Shown in pieces: positions 7,696 to 16,590 of a stretch of DNA of 53,753 bases. Position numbers and translations under genes: made by a program. The stretch's first letter is position 1. Each line of letters begins with the position of its first letter. This stretch comes from a virus. The stretch is taken from positions 1-53,753 of IMG/VR virus record IMGVR_UViG_3300000549_000001; one strand, written 5' to 3'. The notes below the pieces were generated by a model. The model was not told the DNA's origin. It worked only from the letters and a program-made list of their open reading frames with translations, and ran no database searches.

Positions 7696-8264
7696 CGTTT
7701 CCAATGCTCGTGATACTTCCCTATGCAAACGTCACCGACAGCCTGCGGATTCTCTGCAACGATGATCTGATTGATCAGATTAGACAATGCGAGATTATTC
7801 TGCAAATACTGGCCGAACCGAACACAGACGAGAGCAAATTATTGGTTCACAAGATGTGGCGCGGCTACGAGAGTGCCGTCCTGTGGCATACGATTCAAGC
7901 CTGCCAAGAATTTGATCTGCGTGCGCCACAATGGCAACGGCGGACGTTGGCCGTCACGCGGCGCTCATGGCTGCGGGCCCAGAAGGCGGGGTGGCGGTTA
8001 CCGCCGCTGATGCCCCGGTGGTTTGGCTATCGTCTGGTGCACATGAGCCATCAAAGCCATTTGATTCGTCATCGGCCAGACACCTATGCCCGGCATTGGC
8101 CAGACGTGCCACTCGATATGCCGTTACTCTGGCCGCAAAATGTGCCCGGTCGTTTCGAGTTCACAATTGACATCAGTGCGTTGCATCGCCAGGCGCTAAC
8201 GCGCGGTGAGCTCGTCTTGCGGACCACCTCGACAGACCGTCGTATGAAAGGGATGACGTCGTGA
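7692..8264 (+). CDS. MSMEG_6728-family protein (pyrimidine-dimer-glycosylase-like)
   Basis: 190 aa. The pattern PYANVTDSLRIL near the start, KMWRGYESAV in the middle, and SHQSHLIRHRPDTYARHWPDVP with a final LLWP closely matches the MSMEG_6728 family of actinobacterial proteins, which is related by annotation to T4 endonuclease V-type pyrimidine dimer DNA glycosylases. A DNA repair role is inferred from that family link; activity has not been shown here. The last 35 residues extend beyond the usual family core. ATGA overlap with the primase-helicase gene links it to the replication operon. Confidence 0.7.
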   Translation: MTFPMLVILPYANVTDSLRILCNDDLIDQIRQCEIILQILAEPNTDESKLLVHKMWRGYESAVLWHTIQACQEFDLRAPQWQRRTLAVTRRSWLRAQKAGWRLPPLMPRWFGYRLVHMSHQSHLIRHRPDTYARHWPDVPLDMPLLWPQNVPGRFEFTIDISALHRQALTRGELVLRTTSTDRRMKGMTS

Positions 8265-8488
8265 AGGCTACGATTGACATTGACTACGACAACAAGAACT
8301 TCTCGCACTCCATTGATTGGGGCGGATTGCAGATTACCGGTATCCCCGAAGCCATTATCCTCCTCGACGAGGTGTGGAAAGAAACCCGAGCCGCCCTCAT
8401 TGCGCAGCTTTCGGCGCGTGATCAGGAGGCCATCGGCGTGGCTGTGATCGTCTCGGCAGACAAAGCAAAGGAGCTCCTGCAGTCATGA
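8261..8488 (+). CDS. Hypothetical protein, 75 aa
   Basis: 75 aa, GTG start overlapping the previous stop (GTGA). Begins with acidic beta-like MKATIDIDYDNKNF and ends in a helical segment. No family recognised. It overlaps the oxidoreductase-like gene by 4 bases, so it is translated within the same operon. Confidence 0.65.
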   Translation: MKATIDIDYDNKNFSHSIDWGGLQITGIPEAIILLDEVWKETRAALIAQLSARDQEAIGVAVIVSADKAKELLQS

Positions 8489-9294
8489 GGATATTGGTGT
8501 TGGGATGTGGTCCGGCTGGTCTCCTGGCGACGCATGCCGCCGCGCATTTCCCCGGCGTTGAGATTGTCATCGCGAGCTTCCGTCGCAAGAGCCAATTACA
8601 CGGCTGCCAGTACTTGCACGAACCCATTGACGGCATTGACCATGGCCGGCAACAGATGGTGAGCTACGAGTTGCACGGCTCCATTGACGACTATGCACAA
8701 AAGATCTACGGTTCCCAACCCCTCCCGGTCGCCGTCTCTCCGACCTTGTATGAAGGACTCCGCCCCGCCTGGGACCTGCGGGCAGCGTACGATCAGCTCT
8801 GGGCTCTATATGAAGATCTGATCGTGGAGACGTATCTTCACCCTGCGTCGATCACGGAGGCATTGGCCTACTACGCGCCGGATGCCGTCATCAGTAGCGT
8901 GCCTGCCGAATTGTTGTGCCAGCAGCGCGGCATTCATTCCTTCACTAGTGTGCGCTGCTGGGCGATTGGGGACGCGCCGGAGCGCGGGCAACGGGTGCCC
9001 TTCACCAGTGCCCCGTTTACTGTGCACTGCGACGGAACCAAGGACGTCAGCTACTATCGACTGAGTAATGTCTTCGGTCGTACCACCATTGAGTGGCCAG
9101 GGTCTCTCCCGAAGCCGCCGATCACCGGGGTGGTGAAGTTCGAGAAGCCGTTGATGAGTACCTGTGATTGTTGGGGGGAGAGGATCAAGCGTGTCGGTCG
9201 TTATGGTCGGTGGCAGAAGGGTATCTTGAGCCATCACGCTTATGCCGATGCATTCAACTATGTGCGGGTGCTCACGGAAAAAGCGCGCTCATGA
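8485..9294 (+). CDS. FAD/NAD(P)-binding oxidoreductase-like protein
   Basis: 269 aa beginning with a textbook Rossmann dinucleotide-binding motif GCGPAGLLATHAA (residues 7-19), followed by the segment LHGCQYLHEPI. Proteins with this start and this second motif occur in many actinophages near replication genes, annotated only as FAD-dependent oxidoreductase. The usual second half of a flavin monooxygenase is not clearly recognisable, so substrate and reaction are unknown. In this neighbourhood (nucleotidase, DUF1599, ThyX, DUF4406) a role in nucleotide or base modification is possible but is inference. Confidence 0.7.
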   Translation: MRILVLGCGPAGLLATHAAAHFPGVEIVIASFRRKSQLHGCQYLHEPIDGIDHGRQQMVSYELHGSIDDYAQKIYGSQPLPVAVSPTLYEGLRPAWDLRAAYDQLWALYEDLIVETYLHPASITEALAYYAPDAVISSVPAELLCQQRGIHSFTSVRCWAIGDAPERGQRVPFTSAPFTVHCDGTKDVSYYRLSNVFGRTTIEWPGSLPKPPITGVVKFEKPLMSTCDCWGERIKRVGRYGRWQKGILSHHAYADAFNYVRVLTEKARS

Positions 9295-10100
9295 CAGACA
9301 ATCGTTGGCTGCGCTCGCTGGTACAGCACAATGTTCGGCAGGCGGAGCGGTCCGGCAATACCGTGTTGGCGGCCCAGATGCGGACGCAGGTGGCGTCGCT
9401 GCGTCCTTTGCGATATCGACAGAAGGTGAGACCGGTGTATCGCACTCTGGCCCCTCGGGGCGTTCGTTCGTCACGCGACATGATGGTTGTGCCTCGGCCG
9501 GTGATTGGTCTTGATCTTGATGGAACACTGGGCGACTTTCATCGTCATTTCTTGACTTTCGCTGAGGGCTATCTCCAACGCCAAGTGCGTTGGCACTGGG
9601 ACGGCACCGAACCGTTCTGGCGGATGCTCGGTGTCAGCAAACGGACCTATCGTGAGGTCAAATTGGCCTATCGACAAGGTGGTTTGAAGCGTTCCATGCC
9701 TCTGATCCCCGGGGCCAAAGATCTTGTGAATGGCCTCCGGCGGGAGGGCGCCGAAGTGTGGTTGTGCACGACGCGCCCCTATCTGAGACTCGACAACATT
9801 GACCCCGACACGCGGTTCTGGTTGCGCCACCATCGTCTCGGCTATGACGGCGTGTTGTTCGGCGAGCGCAAGTATCGTGATCTCGCCTTAATGGTGGGCT
9901 GCACGCGCGTGCTGGGGATCCTGGATGATCTTCCCGAGATGGTGGATAGCGCGAACGCTAACAATCTCAACGGCACCCTGATAGAAAGGACATACAATCG
10001 GCATACCGATCTGCCGTCAGTGCCCTCACTCTCGGCAGCCAGCCTGATGTTTCACGGTTTGATCACGACGTGGCGTAAGGAGAACAATGTCCGACCCTAG
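9291..10100 (+). CDS. 5'(3')-deoxyribonucleotidase-like HAD phosphatase
   Basis: 269 aa from the ATGA overlap at 9291. Residues 1-65 form a basic, helical extension without a recognised domain. The HAD motif I is GLDLDGTLGDF (nucleophile D75, acid/base D77); a later LCTTRP fits motif II and GILDDLP the acidic motif near the end. This layout matches NT5C-type 5'(3')-deoxyribonucleotidases, which dephosphorylate dNMPs and tune dNTP pools. The final residues overlap the DUF1599 gene by 14 bases. Confidence 0.75.
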   Translation: MTDNRWLRSLVQHNVRQAERSGNTVLAAQMRTQVASLRPLRYRQKVRPVYRTLAPRGVRSSRDMMVVPRPVIGLDLDGTLGDFHRHFLTFAEGYLQRQVRWHWDGTEPFWRMLGVSKRTYREVKLAYRQGGLKRSMPLIPGAKDLVNGLRREGAEVWLCTTRPYLRLDNIDPDTRFWLRHHRLGYDGVLFGERKYRDLALMVGCTRVLGILDDLPEMVDSANANNLNGTLIERTYNRHTDLPSVPSLSAASLMFHGLITTWRKENNVRP

Positions 10101-10617
10101 CCAGAGCAAGTATGCAATGCGGCAGATCTTCGACGAGGCGCTGAGTCTCTTCGAGCAGAAGAACACCGACTATGGTGATGCCTGGCGCGAACAGGGATGG
10201 CGCGGCAATCTCAGTCGGATTCTGGAGAAAGCCCGTCGTTTGAAGACGGTGCTGTGGCATGGTGGACCGATCGGCTTCGCTGTCGCGGAAGAGGGAGCGC
10301 GACAGACAGCCCTGGATATGATCAACACCCTGGCTTTCTTCATCATCAATCACGACGAGCGTCGGGAGTGGGGCCACGAACCGGCAATTGTCCTCAATCC
10401 CGATGCGCCACCGTGGGTGACAGCGCCAGATGCAGTCGAGCCGAAGAACACCAGCAGGCCCACCATCACCGTGCGTTACCACAACGGTGAGCCTGTTGAC
10501 ACGAACTACATTCCTGCCACGCCGGAAGAGTTCTTCGCGGAAATCGAGGGGGAGTCCGAGAATCTGAAGCCGTCTCCCGCACCCCGTCGGCGCGTCAAAG
10601 ACCAACCGCAAGCCTGA
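10087..10617 (+). CDS. DUF1599-type protein (nucleotide-modification-associated domain 1)
   Basis: 176 aa. Residues 10-100 carry the signature ALSLFEQKNTDYGDAWRE followed by RILEKARRLKTVLW, which I recognise as DUF1599 / Nmad1, a family linked by genome context to modified nucleotides in phages and structurally related to MazG-like all-alpha folds. The C-terminal 75 residues are Pro-rich and probably disordered. Lies directly before the structured element and dnaE. Confidence 0.7.
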   Translation: MSDPSQSKYAMRQIFDEALSLFEQKNTDYGDAWREQGWRGNLSRILEKARRLKTVLWHGGPIGFAVAEEGARQTALDMINTLAFFIINHDERREWGHEPAIVLNPDAPPWVTAPDAVEPKNTSRPTITVRYHNGEPVDTNYIPATPEEFFAEIEGESENLKPSPAPRRRVKDQPQA

Positions 10618-10629
10618 CACCCCACAGAC

Positions 10630-10720
10630 CCGGACCAGCGGCGATGCCCACCTTGACGAGGCGGAGTCGTTGAGGCGATCCCTGCAACCCCCTTCGCAGG
10701 AGATCTCGCCGCTGGTCCGG
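10630..10720 (+). ncRNA. Structured element: 15-bp stem enclosing two small hairpins, before dnaE
   Basis: CCGGACCAGCGGCGA (10630-10644) and its perfect reverse complement (10706-10720) enclose 61 bases. Inside, GACGA/TCGTT and CCTGC/GCAGG can form two more hairpins, giving a junction-like RNA or a large cruciform. It ends 23 bases before the dnaE ATG and is followed by an AGGAG ribosome site. It may be a 5' regulatory RNA, a terminator or processing site, or part of a replication origin; the sequence alone does not decide. Confidence 0.55.
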
Positions 10721-10743
10721 CCACACGCCGCACAGGAGACCAT

Positions 10744-13700
10744 GTGAAGTTCGCGAGCTTGCACCATCACACCACGCTCTCGTACGGCGATGGGTTTCGG
10801 ACGCCTGAGGAACACGTGACCGCCGTGGCAGAGCTCGGGTATGTCGGACTGGCTCTCACGGAGCACGGCAATGTCAGCAGCCATGTGAAGCTCGAAAAGG
10901 CTGCGTTAGCTGCCGGTCTCCGCGCAGGGTATGGGGTCGAGCTCTATTGTGCAACGAATGATGAACGCGGCCAGCTTAAAAACCATTTGACCGTGATCGC
11001 TGAAGACCCCGAAGGATATCGCAATCTGTTGCGATTGGTCAGTGCGAGCTGGCGCAACTTCAGATACAAGCCCACGACCACGTCCGCGATGTTGCAGGAG
11101 TATGCGGAGGGGCTGGTCGTCCTGAGCGGCTGCCTGGGCGGGCTGCTGGCGACCACGCTGTGGGGCGGGAAGGGCGCGCCGGAACGCACGGTCGCCGATA
11201 TAGACGCGGGGGTCCGGGTGGCACGGTGGTTCCGGCGCATCTTCGGGGACCGGTACTACTTGGAAGTCATGCCACACCCGACCTTGTCGCGCCAGAAGGC
11301 GCACAATGCCGTCTTGGCGGAGCTCGGCCGACGTCTCGCCATCCCGCTCGTCGCGACGTTGGATTGTCATTATCCTTCACCCGCCGATCAAGACATGTAT
11401 CCCATCCTCCACGCCATTGACCGTGGGGGTCGGCACAACACGGTCGAAGCACAGAGCCAGTCGTGGGAATACGACGTGGTGCTAGCCCCGCGTGCTCCAC
11501 ACGACATCCTGCACGACCTGTGTGCGACCGGACTGACGCGCAGTCAAGCAAGACAGGCAATGGAATCAACACTCGACATTGCCGAGCGCTGGTGTGTGAC
11601 CATTCCCAAATTCAAGGAGCTCACCTTCCCGGGGGCGCTACCGTCCAACGATCTGTTGGTGCAATGGACGCGAGACGGCTGGAACTATCGTGGATTTGGG
11701 AGCCTCGTCGGCAAGGAACGCCGACGGTATACCGAACGGGTGCAGTACGAGCTTGACCTCATCAAGGCGAAAGGGTTCACGGATTACTTCCTCGTGATCA
11801 GCGATCTGGTGCGCTGGGCGAAGGATCAAAACATTCCGGTGGGCCCCGCCCGAGGCTCTGCCGCAGCCAGCCTGGTGTGTTATCTGCTGCGTATTACTGA
11901 GATCAACCCGATGCAGTATCCGACCCTGCTCATTGAGCGATTTATTGATCCCAATCGGCATGACCTACCCGATGTTGATCTAGACTTCGATGATGAGCAG
12001 CGCTGGCGGATTCGGCAATATCTGGTCGATCAGTACGGTGCGGAGCGCGTCGGTAACCTCGGGACCTTCGTGCAGTACAAAGGCAAGAACAGCCTTGACG
12101 ACATTGCTCGAGTTTTTCAGATTCCCATTGGTGATGTGACTACCGTCAAGGAAATGCTCATCGAGCGCAGCTCGGGGGATCTGCGGGGGAATGCCACCAT
12201 TGAAGACAGCGCGGCGATGTTCCCGAAGGTCGCTGCCATCTTGGAGCGGCACCCCCGGCTGAAGCAAGCGATGCGGCTCGAGGGAAATATCAAGGGCATG
12301 AGCGTGCATGCGGCTGGGCTGGTGGTGGCCAATGAGCCGCTCACAGAGGGCGTGGCTGTCTATACTCGCACGGATAGCAAGACCGGTGAGACGGCTAGTG
12401 TCCTCAGCATTGACAAATACGATGCGGACTATATCAATGCACTGAAAATTGACGCCCTGGGGCTGACCACGATGGGCGCTATTCGCCGATGCCTTGACAT
12501 GATCGGGATGGACCTGCAAGACTTGTACGACTTGCCCACTGACGATGAAGAAGTCTTCGAAGCCTTCCGCGCGAATAAGGTCATTGGCGTATTTCAATTT
12601 GACGGTCGGGCCATGCGCTCCGTCAATCGTGAGGTGCAGCCCACCACGTTCATGGAGCTCTGCGATATCAACGCGCTGGCGCGTCCCGGCCCGTTGCACT
12701 CGGGGGCGGCAGCGGAATACATTCAAGTGAAGCATGGTCGGAAGCCTGCCGAACACTTTCATCCGGTCGTTGACGACATTACTCGCCATACGAATTATCA
12801 GATTGTATATCAAGAACAGATCCTGCAGGTCGTCCGGCGCCTTGGGGGGTTCACGTGGGAGCAAGCAGCGGCGATTCGGAAGCTCATTTCGAAAAAGCAA
12901 GGCGAGCAAGCCTTCAACCGCATGCAACAGTTATTCCTGGATGGGTGTGCCTCCAATGGGGTCAAGGATCACTCGGCGATCCGTATCTGGAAGCAGCTCG
13001 TGACCGCCGGTGCCTATGCGTTCAATGCGGCACATTGTGTGAGCTACGGCACCATCGCGTATTGGACCATGTGGTTGAAAGTCCACCATCCCTTGGAGTT
13101 CTATTGCAGTTCATTGCAGAAGTACGATCCGAAGACAAAGGGCTTTGATCTCTTGAAAGAAGCTGACACGTTCGGGATTCGTATTTACCCGCCTGCACCG
13201 ACAGTGTCGGAAACCTCATGGTCGGTCTACAACGGTGCGCTACTGGCCGGCTTCGTGCAGATACCCGGCATTGGCGAGAAGACAGCGCGGGCGATGGTGG
13301 ACTGGCGCGCAGGAGTTCTGCAGGCGCATGATGCTCAGCGGTCCGCCGAACGCGGTGCGCGCAGGGTGGCGCGGTTGGTCTGGCAGAACTACAGTGACAT
13401 CAAGGGCATCGGCCCAGCGACCATGGAGAAGGTCTCGGTATTTGTCCAAGACCCCGATCCGTTTGGCATTCAACTCCTCGGCAAGAAGCTGGCTGGAGTC
13501 CGAGGATGGCTGAATCAGCACGCTGACGAGAATATGATGCGGCGCCCCACTAGTCGCACCAACGACGTGCCGTACGAGCCCCGGCAAGGCGAGCACATTG
13601 TTTTGGTAGCCGTGCGTGAGAGGAACCTGAAAGACCTCTACGAGCTGCATCGGTCCCGCACCGGGGAGGAGCTCGACAAACGCTCTGTGCGCGAGCCAGA

Positions 13701-13920
13701 GTATGTGAACTGGTGTGTGGTAACTGGTGAGGATGAAACCGGTCCATTGACGATCACAGTGCATCGGTATGGCGGCCTCTACGAGCGCTATAAAGATCTG
13801 CTGTGGGAGATGAATCCGACGCGGGATTTGTTGCTGGTGCGGGGATTCAAGAGGAAAGAGTATCGACGAGCCCTGTATGCGCAGGAGCTGTGGACTATCA
13901 ATACGGAGACAATCATATGA
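10744..13920 (+). CDS. dnaE: DNA polymerase III alpha subunit (DnaE-type) with PHP domain
   Basis: 1058 aa family C polymerase. N-terminal PHP domain starts with LHHHTTLSYGDG (residues 6-17) and keeps TEHGN, so metal-binding residues look largely retained and proofreading by this domain is possible, as known for mycobacterial DnaE1. Palm motifs: GPARGSAAASLV (about 366), catalytic PDVDLDFDDE (about 408-417) and a third aspartate in KIDALGL (about 570). A helix-hairpin-helix-like IPGIGEKTARAM lies near 840. It is about 100 residues shorter than E. coli DnaE, mainly at the C-terminus. It is the replicative polymerase of the phage; no separate epsilon or clamp gene is seen in the window. Confidence 0.95.
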   Translation: MKFASLHHHTTLSYGDGFRTPEEHVTAVAELGYVGLALTEHGNVSSHVKLEKAALAAGLRAGYGVELYCATNDERGQLKNHLTVIAEDPEGYRNLLRLVSASWRNFRYKPTTTSAMLQEYAEGLVVLSGCLGGLLATTLWGGKGAPERTVADIDAGVRVARWFRRIFGDRYYLEVMPHPTLSRQKAHNAVLAELGRRLAIPLVATLDCHYPSPADQDMYPILHAIDRGGRHNTVEAQSQSWEYDVVLAPRAPHDILHDLCATGLTRSQARQAMESTLDIAERWCVTIPKFKELTFPGALPSNDLLVQWTRDGWNYRGFGSLVGKERRRYTERVQYELDLIKAKGFTDYFLVISDLVRWAKDQNIPVGPARGSAAASLVCYLLRITEINPMQYPTLLIERFIDPNRHDLPDVDLDFDDEQRWRIRQYLVDQYGAERVGNLGTFVQYKGKNSLDDIARVFQIPIGDVTTVKEMLIERSSGDLRGNATIEDSAAMFPKVAAILERHPRLKQAMRLEGNIKGMSVHAAGLVVANEPLTEGVAVYTRTDSKTGETASVLSIDKYDADYINALKIDALGLTTMGAIRRCLDMIGMDLQDLYDLPTDDEEVFEAFRANKVIGVFQFDGRAMRSVNREVQPTTFMELCDINALARPGPLHSGAAAEYIQVKHGRKPAEHFHPVVDDITRHTNYQIVYQEQILQVVRRLGGFTWEQAAAIRKLISKKQGEQAFNRMQQLFLDGCASNGVKDHSAIRIWKQLVTAGAYAFNAAHCVSYGTIAYWTMWLKVHHPLEFYCSSLQKYDPKTKGFDLLKEADTFGIRIYPPAPTVSETSWSVYNGALLAGFVQIPGIGEKTARAMVDWRAGVLQAHDAQRSAERGARRVARLVWQNYSDIKGIGPATMEKVSVFVQDPDPFGIQLLGKKLAGVRGWLNQHADENMMRRPTSRTNDVPYEPRQGEHIVLVAVRERNLKDLYELHRSRTGEELDKRSVREPEYVNWCVVTGEDETGPLTITVHRYGGLYERYKDLLWEMNPTRDLLLVRGFKRKEYRRALYAQELWTINTETII

Positions 13921-14513
13921 CGACCTTCTACGTGTCTGGCCATCGTCTCCAGACCGCGCCAGACATCATCCGGGAGTTGACGGGGGATCATCAAGATATG
14001 ACGGGGGTGGTCCGCGCCCTGCTGGGCGACCGGGCCATTGACGAGATGGCGCTGATGTTCCACGATTATCAAACTCTCTTCGCGTTCGTCAACAACGCCC
14101 TGCCGCAGCCTGGCGTGACTCTCTTCAATTACGCCAAGGACGTGGTGCGCACCGAACCCATCGAGAGTGAATACACGGTGGAGTATTGGTTCTTGACTCT
14201 TCCCCTGCCTGGCGTGCGCCTCGAGGCGCTGGTCCAGAATGGCGGGAGCCCCCTCCACACGTCGGTGCAGCTCCGGAACCCGCATAGCGGAACGGGTTCT
14301 GTGGTCAAGATGCACGCGTCGTTCAAATGCGCCTCTGAGGAGGAGTACGGGGATGCGTGCACGGCGTTGCGCCGGTCCGGCTGGGAGCTTGCCCAGCGCT
14401 GCGACAGCACCTACGGGAAGTTCTCGTATTGGCAGTCCACGTGCGATCCGGCGGACCGGCCACAATGGTTCCTGAAGCCCCGCTTGAATCTTCGGGATGG
14501 AGCATCGGCATGA
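13917..14513 (+). CDS. Hypothetical protein, 198 aa
   Basis: 198 aa from the ATGA overlap with dnaE. Mixed alpha/beta composition with several Cys and Trp residues in the C-terminal half (FKCASEEEYGDAC, QSTCDPADRPQWF). No domain recognised. It lies between the polymerase and the SDR gene, each overlapping by 4 bases, so it belongs to the replication/nucleotide operon. Confidence 0.75.
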   Translation: MTTFYVSGHRLQTAPDIIRELTGDHQDMTGVVRALLGDRAIDEMALMFHDYQTLFAFVNNALPQPGVTLFNYAKDVVRTEPIESEYTVEYWFLTLPLPGVRLEALVQNGGSPLHTSVQLRNPHSGTGSVVKMHASFKCASEEEYGDACTALRRSGWELAQRCDSTYGKFSYWQSTCDPADRPQWFLKPRLNLRDGASA

Positions 14514-15232
14514 CGACCAGACAATGCCCCCGACTGTTGATCGTCGGGGCCGCGCACGGTTCTCTTGGTCACACGCTTGAAATGGTGGCGGCAGAGCTCA
14601 ACGAGGAATTTGATTCCATCGTCACCGCTGGCATCACGCCTGACCCCGACGTGAGCGGCGAGGTTTACGAAGACTTCGCTCTGGACGTCACGCATTCCGG
14701 GCAGATCAAAGAAGTCCTGCGGGATGCCGATCCGGACATCATCATCTGTACGGCCGGCGTGAACGAGCCCGTCGCTTTAGGGGAGAACTATCTGGGCCTC
14801 AAGATGGCGGACGCTTTCCGAATCAATGTGATCGGTGTGATGGAGCTCTTGCGCCATTTCGCAGGGATGCCGCATGGGAGCGGTTTGATTCGTCGGTTCG
14901 TCGCGATCAGTAGCAATAGTGCCCGGATCGCGCGCCGAGGATCACTCGCCTATTGCACGAGCAAGGCGGCGCTGAGCATGGGTCTACGATGCGCGGCGCG
15001 GGAATTAGGCGGGTCAACCTATGTGTGGGGGTACGAGCCGGGTCTGTTGGCTGGCACGCCGATGACGACGGCAACGAGATCCTCGATGTCGGGGCAGTTG
15101 CATCGCATGCGTGGCGTGTCGCCCGACGGTCTGCGCACCGTAGACCTCGCCTATCGCATTATCACCGACGTCCTCCAGGCAGGTCCGGCGTACAACGGGC
15201 TCTTGATCCCCTTCGACGCCGGTGAGCAATAG
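14510..15232 (+). CDS. Short-chain dehydrogenase/reductase family protein
   Basis: 240 aa SDR-like Rossmann protein starting at ATG 14510. Cofactor loop GAAHGSLG (about 11-18), the NNAG-equivalent CTAG near 82, a catalytic-type serine in ISSNSA and the YxxxK pair Y148/K152 (YCTSKAA) are all visible, so the catalytic triad looks intact. Substrate unknown. SDR enzymes in phages are uncommon; its presence beside nucleotide genes suggests a role in sugar or nucleotide modification (inference). Confidence 0.8.
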   Translation: MTTRQCPRLLIVGAAHGSLGHTLEMVAAELNEEFDSIVTAGITPDPDVSGEVYEDFALDVTHSGQIKEVLRDADPDIIICTAGVNEPVALGENYLGLKMADAFRINVIGVMELLRHFAGMPHGSGLIRRFVAISSNSARIARRGSLAYCTSKAALSMGLRCAARELGGSTYVWGYEPGLLAGTPMTTATRSSMSGQLHRMRGVSPDGLRTVDLAYRIITDVLQAGPAYNGLLIPFDAGEQ

Positions 15233-15315
15233 CCAATTCCTTCCACTATTCTCTTGAGACTAGGTGGGCTCGTGGCCTACCCCGTACCGTACGCACCATC
15301 GGCAAAGGAGACGGC
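15233..15315 (+). promoter_or_regulatory. Intergenic leader with hairpin
   Basis: 83 bases after the SDR gene. GGTGGGC-tcgtg-GCCTACC forms a 7-bp hairpin (one G-T pair), and TTGAGA at about 15253 could be a -35 box, although no good -10 follows. AAAGGAG is the ribosome site of the gene at 15316. Probably an operon boundary. Confidence 0.35.
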
Positions 15316-15759
15316 ATGGCACAGATCACGAACGATGAGGTTTGTAGCGCCACATGGAATCCTGGGGAATGGCCTTATATCACGCGCTGTGTTCTCCGCG
15401 CGAACCACGGCGAACATCAGCATCGCGACCGCAAAGGGCGCGCTCCGACGGTGAGGGTCTATATGACCGAGAATGTCCATGAGGCCATGATGCGTTCGCA
15501 GGCGGCCGATGCGGTTGTGACGATTCTCACTTCACCGGACCATCGGGGGCCCACCCTGCACCGCGATAAGACCCGCACCCTGGCGATGGTCTGGCCCACG
15601 TTGGCGGCTGCGCTCGCCGGGTTGGTTCAGGCACATGACAAAGACGTACCGTCGGCCCTCCGGCGGGCGCTGGCGATCATCACCGAGAATGAGTCGCCCG
15701 GACGCGGTCGGGGCCTCACTCTGTCTCCCCTCCCGATGTCAGGGGATGATCATGACTAA
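15316..15759 (+). CDS. Hypothetical protein, 147 aa
   Basis: 147 aa, good AAAGGAG ribosome site. The N-terminal part has two Cys and a His-rich patch (RCVLRANHGEHQHRD), compatible with metal binding; the middle is helical (VWPTLAAALAGLVQAHD). The last 20 residues are Gly/Pro/Ser-rich. No family recognised. First of a long chain of overlapping small genes. Confidence 0.7.
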   Translation: MAQITNDEVCSATWNPGEWPYITRCVLRANHGEHQHRDRKGRAPTVRVYMTENVHEAMMRSQAADAVVTILTSPDHRGPTLHRDKTRTLAMVWPTLAAALAGLVQAHDKDVPSALRRALAIITENESPGRGRGLTLSPLPMSGDDHD

Positions 15760-16336
15760 GAAAATGTCCGGCGTTGAGCGCATTGCGGCGGAGCTGGCCC
15801 GCCAAACAACGACGCCACACCACGACGATACACTGATGCACGACGAGCTGGCCTGGGCGGCAACGTGGTATGTCGCGCCGACCGACGTCTACGCGATGGA
15901 GTTTACCCATCGTCGTGAATACCACTTTCGGACGGTGTGGCCGTCTAACAGCGTGATATCGCCTCTGCAGTACCCGCAACGTCCCCCGTCGCGTCTTCAG
16001 TCGCTCGTCATGGCGGGCGCGTTGATCGCTAGTGAAATCGACCGACTGCTCCGCCGGGAGTCCCCTGCTGACAATCCCCTCGAGGAGCGCCCCTGTACGT
16101 TGTACGGGGAACCGCACCCCGCTCATGAATGGCAGGCGAGCATTCTGTCAGATCCGTCCAAACAGGAGCACTACTGGTGTCGTGGAGCAATTGAGGTTGA
16201 CGAGGACGCCCAGCTGATGGAGCGGCGCTGTCCAAAGCCCGAGCGGCATCACGCGCACGACTGGCCGTCATCGCGCGGTGGGCCCGGCCCTAGCTTGGCG
16301 GGTCGCGCGCTCTATTACTGCCCGGGGTGGGTGTGA
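15752..16336 (+). CDS. Conserved phage protein, 194 aa, with ELAWAA...AGALIASEIDRL motif
   Basis: 194 aa from ATG 15752, overlapping the previous gene by 8 bases (an ATG six bases earlier is possible). Residues about 30-95 contain ELAWAATWYVAP, WPSNS and SLVMAGALIASEIDRLLR, a pattern seen in many phage hypothetical proteins of unknown function. A Cys/His-rich C-terminal half (PCTLYGEPHPAHEW, RRCPKPERHHAHDW) looks like tandem metal-binding repeats. Confidence 0.7.
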   Translation: MTKKMSGVERIAAELARQTTTPHHDDTLMHDELAWAATWYVAPTDVYAMEFTHRREYHFRTVWPSNSVISPLQYPQRPPSRLQSLVMAGALIASEIDRLLRRESPADNPLEERPCTLYGEPHPAHEWQASILSDPSKQEHYWCRGAIEVDEDAQLMERRCPKPERHHAHDWPSSRGGPGPSLAGRALYYCPGWV

Positions 16337-16590
16337 TGGCCACCGAACACTTGGGGGAATGCGTGCGGATTCTGCGCGAGGCTCTGGCGTTCACGTCTGG
16401 CGCGATGACCAATGGATACGCGGCGGTCCTCGCCCTGATTGACTTGGATTGGGAGCCGACTAAGGATCGCGATGAGTTGACGTGGCGCGAAGGCTACGAA
16501 CAATGCATGACGGATATCTGTGAAGCCATCGGCCAGGAATGGGGCATCCCCCTGCCCGCCGATCCGCAGCGCCAGGGGGCTCCGACATGA
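16336..16590 (+). CDS. Hypothetical protein, 84 aa
   Basis: 84 aa starting at the TGATG overlap with the previous stop. Helical, with MTNGYAAVLALIDLDW and EGYEQCMTDICEAIG segments. Function unknown; part of the overlapping small-gene chain. Confidence 0.65.
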   Translation: MATEHLGECVRILREALAFTSGAMTNGYAAVLALIDLDWEPTKDRDELTWREGYEQCMTDICEAIGQEWGIPLPADPQRQGAPT

